Of a stretch of DNA of 64,000 nucleotides, positions 54,970 through 63,440 are shown one piece after another. Origin of the DNA: an uncultured Eubacteriaceae bacterium. GTDB lineage: Bacteria > Bacillota > Clostridia > Lachnospirales > CAG-274. Below the pieces are notes generated by a model. That model ran no database searches. It had not been told where the DNA came from and was given only the letters and a program-made list of their open reading frames with translations. The DNA is taken from contig CAMMIW010000001.1 in NCBI GenBank assembly GCA_946497035.1, positions 62,001 to 126,000 on the forward strand. Reading direction: 5' to 3'. The number at the start of each line of letters is the position of its first letter. The stretch's first letter is position 1. Both the position numbers and the translations under genes were made by a program.

Positions 54970-56355
54970 ATGTCTAAAGAAAATTTTATTGCTAAAGAAA
55001 TTTTTGAAAAACTTGGCGGTAAAGAAAATTTAATATCTGCCGCACATTGTGCTACTAGACTTAGGCTTGTTGTTGCAGATAATGAAAAAATTGACAAATC
55101 ATCTATTGAAAATATAGAAGGTGTTAAAGGTGCTTTTTTGGCATCTGGTCAGTTACAAATTATTTTAGGTACTGGAGTAGTAAATAAAGTTTATGCTGAA
55201 TTTATTAAAATCGCTGGTATAGAAGAAACAACAAAAGAAGAAATAAAAAATATATCTATCCAAAAACAAAATATCTTTAAAAGAGTTATAAAAACTATTG
55301 GCGATATTTTTGTACCTATAATACCTGCTATTGTTGCTAGTGGTTTTTTAATGGGTCTACTTGAAGCTTTAAACTTTATGGTAAATAATAATTTTTTAAA
55401 TATAGATACTTCTAGCTCTATATATGTTTTTGCCAAATTATTTAGTAATACGGCTTATGTATTTTTACCAATATTAATAGCTTTTAGTGCTGGTAAAGTT
55501 TTTGGAGCTAATCAATATTTAGCTGCCGTTATGGGTATGATAATGATACATCCTGATTTGCAAAATGCTTGGACTGTTGCATCTGAAGGTGTTTTAACAA
55601 CTCAATCTGTATTTTTTGGTCTTTATGAAATAGATATGATAGGCTATCAAGGCCACGTTATACCTGTTATTATATCCGTTTGGATTTTAAGTATAATAGA
55701 AAAAAAATTACATAAAGTTGTACCATCTATGCTAGACTTATTTGTTACACCACTTGTTAGTATATTTATAACTGGATATATTACATTAGCAGCCGTTGGC
55801 CCTATTTTTGTTTTAATTGAAAATAGCATTATTGATGGTATACAGTTTCTTCTTACCCTACCTTTTGGTATAGGTAGCTTTATAATGGGTGGTGCTTACG
55901 CTACTACTGTTATCTCTGGTATACATCATATGTATACAGTTATAGATTTAGGACAAATTGATAAATTTGGCTACACTTACTGGTTACCTCTTGCATCTGC
56001 TGCAAATGTTGCTCAAGGTGGTGCTGCTCTTGCTGTTGCTTTAAAAACTAAAAATAAAAAATTAAAATCTATGGCTCTACCTTCTGCCCTTAGTGCTTTT
56101 ATGGGTATTACAGAACCTGCTATATTTGGTGTTAACCTTAGATATATAAGACCATTTGTTGCTGCCTCTATAGGTGCAGCTTGTGGAGCTTTATATGCAT
56201 CTGTTGTAGGCCTTGGTGCTACTGGTACTGGTGTAACTGGTATATTTGGTATATTATTACATCTTCATAGCCCAATAAATTATATTATTGCTATGTTTAT
56301 AGCTATTGGTGTATCTTTTGTTTTAACTTGGATATTTGGAATAAAAGAAGATTAA
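54970..56355 (+). CDS. scrA: Sucrose-type PTS enzyme IIBC
   Basis: A protein of 461 residues. The IIB domain comes first, with the phosphorylated Cys27 in ISAAHCATRLRLVV. The IIC domain (from about 105) follows with roughly ten membrane helices and the conserved GITEPAIFGVNLRY and HHMYT motifs. It imports sucrose and yields sucrose-6-phosphate. No IIA domain is fused or adjacent, so a IIA must act in trans. The ribosome site AAAGGAGG is strong. It is first in the scrA-scrB-scrR-scrK operon. Confidence 0.93.
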   Translation: MSKENFIAKEIFEKLGGKENLISAAHCATRLRLVVADNEKIDKSSIENIEGVKGAFLASGQLQIILGTGVVNKVYAEFIKIAGIEETTKEEIKNISIQKQNIFKRVIKTIGDIFVPIIPAIVASGFLMGLLEALNFMVNNNFLNIDTSSSIYVFAKLFSNTAYVFLPILIAFSAGKVFGANQYLAAVMGMIMIHPDLQNAWTVASEGVLTTQSVFFGLYEIDMIGYQGHVIPVIISVWILSIIEKKLHKVVPSMLDLFVTPLVSIFITGYITLAAVGPIFVLIENSIIDGIQFLLTLPFGIGSFIMGGAYATTVISGIHHMYTVIDLGQIDKFGYTYWLPLASAANVAQGGAALAVALKTKNKKLKSMALPSALSAFMGITEPAIFGVNLRYIRPFVAASIGAACGALYASVVGLGATGTGVTGIFGILLHLHSPINYIIAMFIAIGVSFVLTWIFGIKED

Positions 56356-56371
56356 TTGAAAGGAGTATTTT

Positions 56372-57793
56372 ATGAATTCCTTAACAAAACATTTACAAAA
56401 ATCAATTGAAATGATAGAAAAAAATAATCTCCATAACGATTTATGGAGATTAGGGTTTCATTTAATGCCACCTACTGGTTGGCTCAACGATCCTAATGGC
56501 CTTTGTTATTTTAAAGGCGAATATCATATATTTTTTCAATACTCCCCTTTTAATGTAAATGGAGAGCTAAAATTTTGGGGACACTATAAAAGTAAAGATT
56601 TAATAAACTGGCAATATTTAGGTGTACCTTTATTACCAGATCAACCTTTTGATTGCCACGGTGTTTATTCTGGCTCTGCATTGGTAGAAGATGATAAAAT
56701 GTATTTATATTATACAGGTAATGTTAAAAATTTTGGGGAAGATTATGACTATATAAATAATGGTAGAGGTTCAAACACAATTTTAGCTATTAGTGATGGT
56801 AACATTGTTAATAGCAAAAAATGCCTACTTACTAATGAGGATTATCCTAAAAATTTAACTTGCCACGTTAGAGATCCTAAAGTTTGGAAAGAAAATGATG
56901 CTTATTATATGGTTTTAGGAGCCAGAACTAAAGATGATAAAGGTATTATACTACTTTATAAATCTTTAGATAAAATAAATTGGGATTTTTTAAATACGAT
57001 AGAAACTAATACGCCTTTTGGTTATATGTGGGAATGCCCAGATTTATTTACACTAAAAAATGAAACAATAGTTATAATATCTCCACAAGGTGTAGAAGAA
57101 GAAGGATATAAATATAATAACATATATCAATCTGGTTATTATATTTTAAATGGTGATTATAAAACCTCTAATTATACATTAAATAATTTTGTAGAACTAG
57201 ACAGAGGCTTTGATTTTTATGCCCCTCAAACTTTTTTAGATGATAAAAATAGACGAATATTAATTGGTTGGTTAGGCTTACCTGATATAGAGGCTTTATA
57301 TACAAATAAAACTATAGAAAAAGGTTGGCAACATTGTTTAACTATTCCTAGAGTTTTAGATATAATAAATAATAAATTGTATCAAAAGCCTATTGATGAG
57401 CTTAAAAATTTAAGAAACAAGCAAATAGAAATAAATAATAATACATTATATAATATAGAATGTTGCTTTGAGCTTATAATAGAAAATATTTTACAACATA
57501 TAACAATAACTTTAGAAAATGATACTATTATACAGTTTAAAGATAACTTATTTACATTAAAATTTAACAATACTGATTTAGGCGGTGGAAGAAAAGATAG
57601 AAATGTAGAAATTAATAATTGTAACAAAATTCATATGTTTGTTGATTATTCTTCCATAGAAATTTTTATTAATGATGGTGAAGAAGTTTTTTCTACAAGA
57701 TTTTATCCAAAAAATAAAAATATTAGTTTAAAAATAAATAATATCAATAGCAAAAATACCTTATATTATTTAAATAGCTTTTCTATAAAATAA
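56372..57793 (+). CDS. scrB: Sucrose-6-phosphate hydrolase (GH32)
   Basis: A GH32 enzyme of 473 residues. The catalytic nucleophile Asp40 lies in GWLNDPNGLCYF, the transition-state stabiliser in CHVRDPKVW and the acid/base Glu in MWECPDLF. It cleaves the sucrose-6-phosphate delivered by ScrA to glucose-6-phosphate and fructose. A C-terminal beta-sandwich domain is present. The AAAGGAG site lies 5 bases upstream. It is 16 bases behind scrA. Confidence 0.95.
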   Translation: MNSLTKHLQKSIEMIEKNNLHNDLWRLGFHLMPPTGWLNDPNGLCYFKGEYHIFFQYSPFNVNGELKFWGHYKSKDLINWQYLGVPLLPDQPFDCHGVYSGSALVEDDKMYLYYTGNVKNFGEDYDYINNGRGSNTILAISDGNIVNSKKCLLTNEDYPKNLTCHVRDPKVWKENDAYYMVLGARTKDDKGIILLYKSLDKINWDFLNTIETNTPFGYMWECPDLFTLKNETIVIISPQGVEEEGYKYNNIYQSGYYILNGDYKTSNYTLNNFVELDRGFDFYAPQTFLDDKNRRILIGWLGLPDIEALYTNKTIEKGWQHCLTIPRVLDIINNKLYQKPIDELKNLRNKQIEINNNTLYNIECCFELIIENILQHITITLENDTIIQFKDNLFTLKFNNTDLGGGRKDRNVEINNCNKIHMFVDYSSIEIFINDGEEVFSTRFYPKNKNISLKINNINSKNTLYYLNSFSIK

Positions 57794-57796
57794 TTA

Positions 57797-57825
57797 TTGA
57801 CACATTATTATTTAGTTGATAACAT
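57797..57825 (+). promoter_or_regulatory. Possible secondary promoter for scrR
   Basis: TTGACA (57797-57802) and TAACAT (57820-57825) are spaced by 17 bases in the 73-base gap before scrR. This would let the repressor gene be transcribed on its own. Confidence 0.4.
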
Positions 57826-57866
57826 TATATTTGTAAAAATTTATTTAAAAGAGGTTATAAATATAA

Positions 57867-58868
57867 ATGGGTAAAATTACTATTCAAGATATTGCCGATA
57901 TATGCCAAGTATCTAAAAGCAGCGTTTCTAGATATTTAAACGGTGGCTATGTTAGCAAAGAAAATAAAGAAAAAATTAAAGCTGCTATAGAACAAACTGG
58001 TTTTAAATCTAATTTTTTTGCTAAAAGGTTAAAAACTAAAAATAGTAGTCTTATAGGCGTTGTTATCCCAAGAATAGATTCTATAACTGTTGGTAAAACT
58101 TTAAACGGTATAAACAATATTTGTGAAAAAAACAACTACACTATTTTAATGCAATCGTCAAATTTAGATTTAAAAAAAGAGCTTGAATGTATAAGCTCTT
58201 TATATAATCAAGGTGTTGATGGTATTATAGTGTATACTATAAATATAACTGATGAACATATAAAAATATATAATGATTTAAAAATTCCTATTATTTTTAT
58301 AGGGCAAAAAAATAAAAATGTAAATTATATATGTATTGACGATTATAAGGCTGGATATATTATGGCAGAGCATTTTTATAAAAACAATCATAAAAATATA
58401 GTTTTTTTAGGTGTTGATGAAGAAGATAAATCTGTTGGTATTGAAAGAAAACAAGGTTTTTACGATTTTTATAAGCAAAATGTTAAAAACTATAGTATAA
58501 ATTTTGTAAAAACAGATTTTTCTTTTAAAAAAGCTTACAATATGGGTAAAAATGTTATAGATTTTAACCCTACTGCCGTTATATGTGCTACCGATAATAT
58601 TTGCTTAGGCCTAATGCTTTATCTAAATGAAAAAGGTATAAAAATACCTGATAAAATATCTGTGGCAGGTTTTGGCGGATATGAAGTAAGCTCTGCTATA
58701 AAACCTGCTATTACAACAATACAATTTGACTATGAGCTCTTAGGGGAAATAGCTACAAAAAATATTTTAAATTTAATAAAATGTAACGAACAACAAGAAA
58801 ATATAGATATAAATTTAAAACTTATTTTAGGTGAATCTATAAAAAATATAGGAGGAACTAATGAATAA
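57867..58868 (+). CDS. scrR: LacI-family repressor ScrR
   Basis: A protein of 333 residues. The N-terminal helix-turn-helix ITIQDIADICQVSKSSVSRYLN and hinge helix are LacI type, followed by a periplasmic-binding-like ligand domain. By position it controls the scr operon through the operators at 54910-54945; free fructose or a sugar phosphate is the likely inducer, which is inferred. The ribosome site (AAAGAGG) is 12 bases upstream. Its last 8 bases overlap scrK. Confidence 0.88.
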   Translation: MGKITIQDIADICQVSKSSVSRYLNGGYVSKENKEKIKAAIEQTGFKSNFFAKRLKTKNSSLIGVVIPRIDSITVGKTLNGINNICEKNNYTILMQSSNLDLKKELECISSLYNQGVDGIIVYTINITDEHIKIYNDLKIPIIFIGQKNKNVNYICIDDYKAGYIMAEHFYKNNHKNIVFLGVDEEDKSVGIERKQGFYDFYKQNVKNYSINFVKTDFSFKKAYNMGKNVIDFNPTAVICATDNICLGLMLYLNEKGIKIPDKISVAGFGGYEVSSAIKPAITTIQFDYELLGEIATKNILNLIKCNEQQENIDINLKLILGESIKNIGGTNE

Positions 58869-59805
58869 AATTTATTGTATAGGTGAAATTTTAATAGATA
58901 TGGTTTCTAAAGAAAACGTTGGTTTAAAAAACGCTATATGTTTTGATAAAAAAGCTGGCGGTGCACCAGCAAATGTAGCTTGTGCTATTGCTAAAATGGG
59001 TAAATATGCCGAATTTATGGGGCAAATTGGTGAAGATTTTTTTGGAGATTATTTATCTGACATATTATAAAAATATAATATAAAAACAAATTTATGCTAT
59101 AAATCTGGTAATACCACTTTAGCTTTTGTTTCTCTAGATAAAGATGGAGAAAGAGATTTTTCTTTTATGAGAGGTTGCGATAAAGACTATGACTATAAAA
59201 AAATAGATTTTTCTTGTATAGATAATAAAGATATTTTGCATTTTGGTAGTGCTACAGGTTTATTAGATGGAAATTTAAAAGAAACATACATAAAACTATT
59301 TGAATATGCAAAACAAAATAATATATTTATATCTTTTGATCCTAACTATAGAGAAAACCTTATAAAAAAAAATATGTTACATAAATTTATAGAAGATTGT
59401 AAATATTTTATAAAAAATAGTGATTTTATAAAAATGAGCGAAGAAGAAATAAAGCTTATATGTAAAAAAGATAATTTAGAAGAATGTATAAAAGATATTC
59501 ATCTTTTAGGTGGTAAAATTTTAGCTATAACATTAGGTAAAAATGGTACTTTAATATCATTTGATAATAAAATAGAAATAATACCTAGTATAAAAATAAA
59601 CCAAATAGACTCTACAGGTGCTGGAGATGCTTTTGTTGGTAGTATGTTATCTTTAATATTAGATATAATACAACAAAATAAATATCCAACATTTGAAGAT
59701 TTAAAACAAATATGTTTATTTTCTAATAAAGTTGGTGCGATAACTTGCACAAATTATGGTGCTATGGACTCTATCCCAACTAAGGAACAAATCGAAAAAA
59801 TATAA
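58861..59805 (+). pseudogene. scrK: Fructokinase (ScrK, PfkB family), interrupted by a nonsense codon
   Basis: The full frame of 315 codons encodes a PfkB-type kinase. The N-terminal block is GGAPANVACAIAKMG, the middle CDKDYDYKKIDF, and the catalytic C-terminal signature is DSTGAGDAFVGSML. One in-frame TAA at 59068-59070 breaks it after LSDIL, exactly where a Lys, Gln or Glu codon would continue into KYNIKTN. The frame is otherwise uninterrupted and unshifted. A single base change would restore it. Fructose from ScrB would then need another kinase. Sequencing error is the simplest alternative. Confidence 0.85.
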
Positions 59806-59837
59806 AAGGCTGTAGACTTTATCTACAGCCTTTTATA
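59801..59837 (+). terminator. Terminator of scr operon
   Basis: A perfect 16-bp stem, TATAAAAGGCTGTAGA and TCTACAGCCTTTTATA, with a 5-base loop. It begins inside the end of the scrK frame. Confidence 0.9.
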
Positions 59838-59839
59838 TT

Positions 59840-59924
59840 AGGTTCTATATATGTTAGGTATATATAGGTTAAAGGTGGTAAGCTATTACCCTACCTTTTT
59901 TAATTATATAATTTAAAAGAACCT
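59840..59924 (-). repeat. Intergenic hairpin element, copy H (best structured)
   Basis: Outer arms AGGTTCT and AGAACCT close the whole element. Inside are hairpin 1, made of AAAGGT/ACCTTT and GGTAA/TTACC with loop GCTA (59871-59898), and hairpin 2, CTATATAT/ATATATAG (59845-59867). This gives a three-way-junction fold. It follows the CAP-domain gene on the minus strand. Confidence 0.65.
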
Positions 59925-59981
59925 TTTGTTATTTATGTAAAAGGAGGATAAATAACAAATTTATAAAATGTGAAAAATTGC

Positions 59982-60608
59982 CTATTTAGAAATAAATAAT
60001 TGTGTCCAATGTTTAGAAGACTCTCCAACCCCAATATGAGTAAACGATTTGCTAAGAATATTTCTTCTATGCCCTTCAGAGTTCATCCAAGCATCAACAA
60101 CGCTTTGAGCAGTTTTTTGGCCTTTAGCGATATTTTCACCAGCAGTTTTATATGTAATATTAAATTGTTTAAGCATATCAAAAGGAGATCCATAAGTAGG
60201 AGAAGTATGAGAAAAATATCCTTTCTTTTTCATATCTTCTGATTTTAATCTAGCTACATTTGATAGCTTAGTATCAATTTTAAGCGGAGCTAATCCTGCT
60301 TTTTGTCTTTCAATATTAACAAGTCTAACAACCTCTTGCTCTACAGGAGATATAGAAGATAAATTGTTATCATTGTTTATAGAGTTATCTGGTTTGCTAT
60401 TTGGCTTTTCTTGTGGTTTATTATTTGGTTTGTTTTGCGGTTTTTCTTCTAGTTTATCTTGGTTATTATTAAAGTTATATTCTTTAACAGGTTTACCATT
60501 AATAGTTAAAAAATCATAAATAGAGTTGTCTTGATAACCACTAGCTCCAAAAACATTGGCTGTTGAAAATAAAGTTAAAGCAAAAGTTGTAATAATAAAT
60601 TTTTTCAT
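59982..60608 (-). CDS. Secreted CAP-domain (SCP/PR-1) protein
   Basis: A secreted protein of 208 residues. A signal peptide MKKFIITTFALTLFSTANVFGA is followed by a low-complexity linker of repeated NNKPQEKPNSKPD type, then a CAP domain with SHTSPTYGSPFDML and GENIAKGQKTAQSVVDAWMNSEGHRRNIL. YkwD-like CAP proteins are common in Clostridia; their role is unclear. The ribosome site AAAGGATTTT lies upstream. It is flanked by element H downstream. Confidence 0.9.
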   Translation of the reverse strand: MKKFIITTFALTLFSTANVFGASGYQDNSIYDFLTINGKPVKEYNFNNNQDKLEEKPQNKPNNKPQEKPNSKPDNSINNDNNLSSISPVEQEVVRLVNIERQKAGLAPLKIDTKLSNVARLKSEDMKKKGYFSHTSPTYGSPFDMLKQFNITYKTAGENIAKGQKTAQSVVDAWMNSEGHRRNILSKSFTHIGVGESSKHWTQLFISK

Positions 60609-60896
60609 AATAATAAAATCCTTTCAAAATATAAATTATGTTATAAAACGATTATTGTATCCTATTTGCTTTATCTATTATTTTTTTATTTTTTATGTAG
60701 TATATGTAAACTAATTTATCAAACAAAAGTTTATGTAAAATATAAGTTGTTTTCTTTATCTATATTAATAATACTATATTATAAACAAATTGTAAATACT
60801 AAATTAATGGCAAAAATGTTATATTAAAGGCTATTTTCAATTATTAGTATATTTTTATATTTTTAGGTTGTAAAAAATTAATCTTTTGATAAATAA
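60609..60896. other. Non-coding stretch upstream of CAP gene
   Basis: About 290 AT-rich bases with no ORF I trust. On the minus strand a TTTACA-17-TATTAT promoter-like pair lies in the 60760-60790 region. A plus-strand segment near 60833 resembles the hairpin element in reverse, but this is weak. Confidence 0.3.
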
Positions 60897-60922
60897 AAAG
60901 CTACAGAAAATACTGTAGCTTT
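60897..60922 (-). terminator. Terminator after second chemoreceptor
   Basis: Perfect 10-bp arms AAAGCTACAG and CTGTAGCTTT with a 6-base loop, starting 6 bases after the stop. Confidence 0.85.
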
Positions 60923-60927
60923 ATTAC

Positions 60928-63174
60928 TTATTCATCTTTTAATTTAAAATCTGAAACAGAAGAATAGAAAATTTCTGCTTGATTAGCTAGTTGTTCAGAA
61001 GCTGCAGCAGATTCTTCACTAGTGGCAGTATTACTTTGTGTAACATTAGCTATTTGAGCCACACCAATAGTAACCTCTTCAATAGATTTCTCTTGTTCTT
61101 TAGAAGATCTGGTAGAAGCATCTACAAGTTTAGATATTTCTTCTATTTGTTCAACAATACTAATTAAAGATGATGCCGTATCATTTGCAATTTTAGAGCC
61201 TTCTTCAACTTTTTCAACAGAGCTTTTAATTAAATCTGTTGTTTCTTTAGCTGCTTGTTGGCTTCTAGCGGCAAGGTTACGAACCTCTTCTGCAACAACT
61301 GCAAAGCCTTTACCATGTTCACCAGCACGAGCCGCCTCTACAGCCGCATTAAGAGCTAATATGTTAGTTTGGAAAGCTATATCATCTATAACCTTAATAA
61401 TATTAGATATACTGTTAGATGCATTATTAATTTCTTCCATTGCTAAAAGCATACTATCCATTTGGTGGCTACCATTATTTGCGTTTTCTTTAGCCTGTAA
61501 AGCAAGAATATTAGCTTGCTCAGAATTTTTAAAGTTATCGCTAGCTTGTTTAGATATAATCTTAATGTTAGAATTAAGCTCTTCTACGGCTTCTGCCTGT
61601 TTAGTAGCTCCTTCGGCAAGAGATATACTAGATTCTGATATTTGCTTAGAACCACTAGAAACTTTTTCTGCCGATTCTATAATACCTTTAGTAAGCACAT
61701 TAAGGTTATTAATAATAAGGTTAACTGAGTCTCTTATTTCTTTAAAATCTCCAAGATAATCTCTATCTATAGATAAATCAAAGTTTTTATTAGCCATTTC
61801 ATTTAATATGTAAGATATTTCAGAAATATAAGAACCTATAGTTTCTGCTGTATAGTTAACTGTTTGTTTAATATTATTAAATTCGCCTTTATATTCATTA
61901 GTTATTCTATGTGCAAAATTACCTATAGAAAATTGGTTAAGAGCATTTTGAGTTTCTTTAATAGGTATAACAACATTTTCTACAAATTGGTTAAGAGCAC
62001 CTATAATGCCTTTCCATTGGCCAACGTAACTAGAGCTATCTAATCTAAATTCTAAGTTTCCGTCATTAGCCGCTTTAATAAGCTGATAAATATCATCAGA
62101 AACATTTTTAAGGGCAGATTGAACAGCTATAACCTCTTCTTGTATAATAGCTTTATCGCCAGGAAATTCTTTAACATTAGATTCAAAATTGCCTTCGCCA
62201 AATTCTTTAATTTTTTCTATAATATATAAAGAATCGTTTATTAAATTGTTAGTAGCATTATTAATAGAAACGATAGCTTGTTTAAAAGCACCTTCATATT
62301 TGCTTTCATCTATTCTATAGTTAATATTACCTTCATCTAGTTGTTTAGATAATTCGTTTATATCTTCTAATATACCATCAAAAGTGTAGGCCATATCAGC
62401 GATAGCATTAGATAATTGGCCTATTTCATCTTTAAAGTTACTTCTACATTCTACATCAAGGTTACCTTTAGAAACTTCCAAAGCAACCCCTGTAAGACGC
62501 TCAATAGGCTTTCTAATAATACGAGAAAGGGTAGTGCCAAATATACTACCAACAACAACAATAAGAATAAATATTATAACTAATCCTATTTGAACTTTAA
62601 AAATATTAGATTTTGTTACATTCATATCTAATAATAAAGAATCAAAGGCCTCTTTAGGGGCATTATATGCATCTGTAAAAAATTCTTCCCCAAGATTAAC
62701 CATTTCAAGTAAAATTTGTTGAATTTTAGCTGCATCATTATTTTCTATAGCAACAACAATATTTTTATATAAATTATAATATTCGTCTAAAGAAGCTAAA
62801 ACATCTTCTATTAATTGTATATTTTCTGTTCTATTATTAGTATTTTTTTGGATAATAGACATATTTTCAAGATATTTTTTACCCAATTCTTTAGCAGTGT
62901 TATAGTTATTTTCTATAGCATCTTTATCTTGTTGTGTTACACTACCTCTATAAGAAATAAGTGTAACTAATCTACGCATATCAGCTATATTTTCTGTAAG
63001 AGACATACCATCTTTAATAATATCATTGTTAGCCTCTATAGCACCATAATAGGTTTTATTAGCATAAGATAATGCAAATATACCACTAAACCCTAATATA
63101 AGCACAAATATTAAAATTGTACCAAAAGTTATTAAAAACTTAAGGAATAGCTTTAAGTTTTTAATTTTTTTCAT
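60928..63174 (-). CDS. Methyl-accepting chemotaxis protein with several HAMP-like repeats
   Basis: A chemoreceptor of 748 residues and paralogue of the one at 954-3221. A transmembrane helix lies near residues 12-34. An extracellular helical sensor follows (for example [20 protein letters not shown]), then a second helix ([19 protein letters not shown]). The HAMP chain carries the same [27 protein letters not shown] and YLGDFKEI units. The signalling tip [20 protein letters not shown] is identical to that of the other receptor. The start is the ATG at 63174 after GAGGAGGT; an upstream TTG overlaps that site. It is monocistronic. Confidence 0.93.
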   Translation of the reverse strand: MKKIKNLKLFLKFLITFGTILIFVLILGFSGIFALSYANKTYYGAIEANNDIIKDGMSLTENIADMRRLVTLISYRGSVTQQDKDAIENNYNTAKELGKKYLENMSIIQKNTNNRTENIQLIEDVLASLDEYYNLYKNIVVAIENNDAAKIQQILLEMVNLGEEFFTDAYNAPKEAFDSLLLDMNVTKSNIFKVQIGLVIIFILIVVVGSIFGTTLSRIIRKPIERLTGVALEVSKGNLDVECRSNFKDEIGQLSNAIADMAYTFDGILEDINELSKQLDEGNINYRIDESKYEGAFKQAIVSINNATNNLINDSLYIIEKIKEFGEGNFESNVKEFPGDKAIIQEEVIAVQSALKNVSDDIYQLIKAANDGNLEFRLDSSSYVGQWKGIIGALNQFVENVVIPIKETQNALNQFSIGNFAHRITNEYKGEFNNIKQTVNYTAETIGSYISEISYILNEMANKNFDLSIDRDYLGDFKEIRDSVNLIINNLNVLTKGIIESAEKVSSGSKQISESSISLAEGATKQAEAVEELNSNIKIISKQASDNFKNSEQANILALQAKENANNGSHQMDSMLLAMEEINNASNSISNIIKVIDDIAFQTNILALNAAVEAARAGEHGKGFAVVAEEVRNLAARSQQAAKETTDLIKSSVEKVEEGSKIANDTASSLISIVEQIEEISKLVDASTRSSKEQEKSIEEVTIGVAQIANVTQSNTATSEESAAASEQLANQAEIFYSSVSDFKLKDE

Positions 63175-63235
63175 AAAATACCTCCTCAAAAAATTTTAAA
63201 ATAAAAAATTAATAACTAATAAATTGTACTTTAAC

Positions 63236-63264
63236 ATTATATAACATTTATTAAAATATTTCAA
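63236..63264 (-). promoter_or_regulatory. Sigma-A-type promoter of second chemoreceptor
   Basis: On the minus strand TTGAAA (63259-63264) and TATAAT (63236-63241) are separated by 17 bases. This is the same arrangement as the promoter of the first receptor. Confidence 0.7.
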
Positions 63265-63303
63265 GACAAAAATATTTTATATTTATGATACTATTTTTAA
63301 TGT

Positions 63304-63357
63304 CTACTAGTAGCTAAGGGGCTACATATATTAAACCTAAACAATTGAAAAATAAGC
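63304..63357 (-). repeat. Intergenic hairpin element, copy I
   Basis: On the minus strand GCTTATTTTTCAATTGTT leads into TAGGTTTAATATATG. A hairpin with arms GTAGC (63321-63325 on the minus strand) and GCTAC (63310-63314) follows, with a palindrome CTACTAGTAG next to it. It lies between the copper-amine-oxidase-like gene and the chemoreceptor gene. Confidence 0.45.
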
Positions 63358-63376
63358 AAAAACTTTTATATACAAC

Positions 63377-63406
63377 AAAAAAGCCTCCCCTAAGGGAGAC
63401 TTTTTT
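63377..63406 (-). terminator. Terminator after copper-amine-oxidase-like gene
   Basis: The arms AAAAAAGCCTCCC and GGGAGACTTTTTT form a 13-bp stem with one mismatch and a T-run. Confidence 0.8.
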
Positions 63407-63440
63407 ATCTATCTTAATTTAAAACCTAATCGATTAAAAA

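Noticed and set aside
59941..59975. Good ribosome-site-like sequence AAGGAGG on the plus strand
   Set aside because: The following ATG is immediately followed by TGA, and the nearest GTG frame is only nine codons. It is an orphan site or chance.
60833..60880. Reverse-oriented match to the intergenic hairpin element
   Set aside because: Only the TTTTCAATTATTAG block matches, no hairpin follows in the expected order, and it does not follow a gene on its strand.
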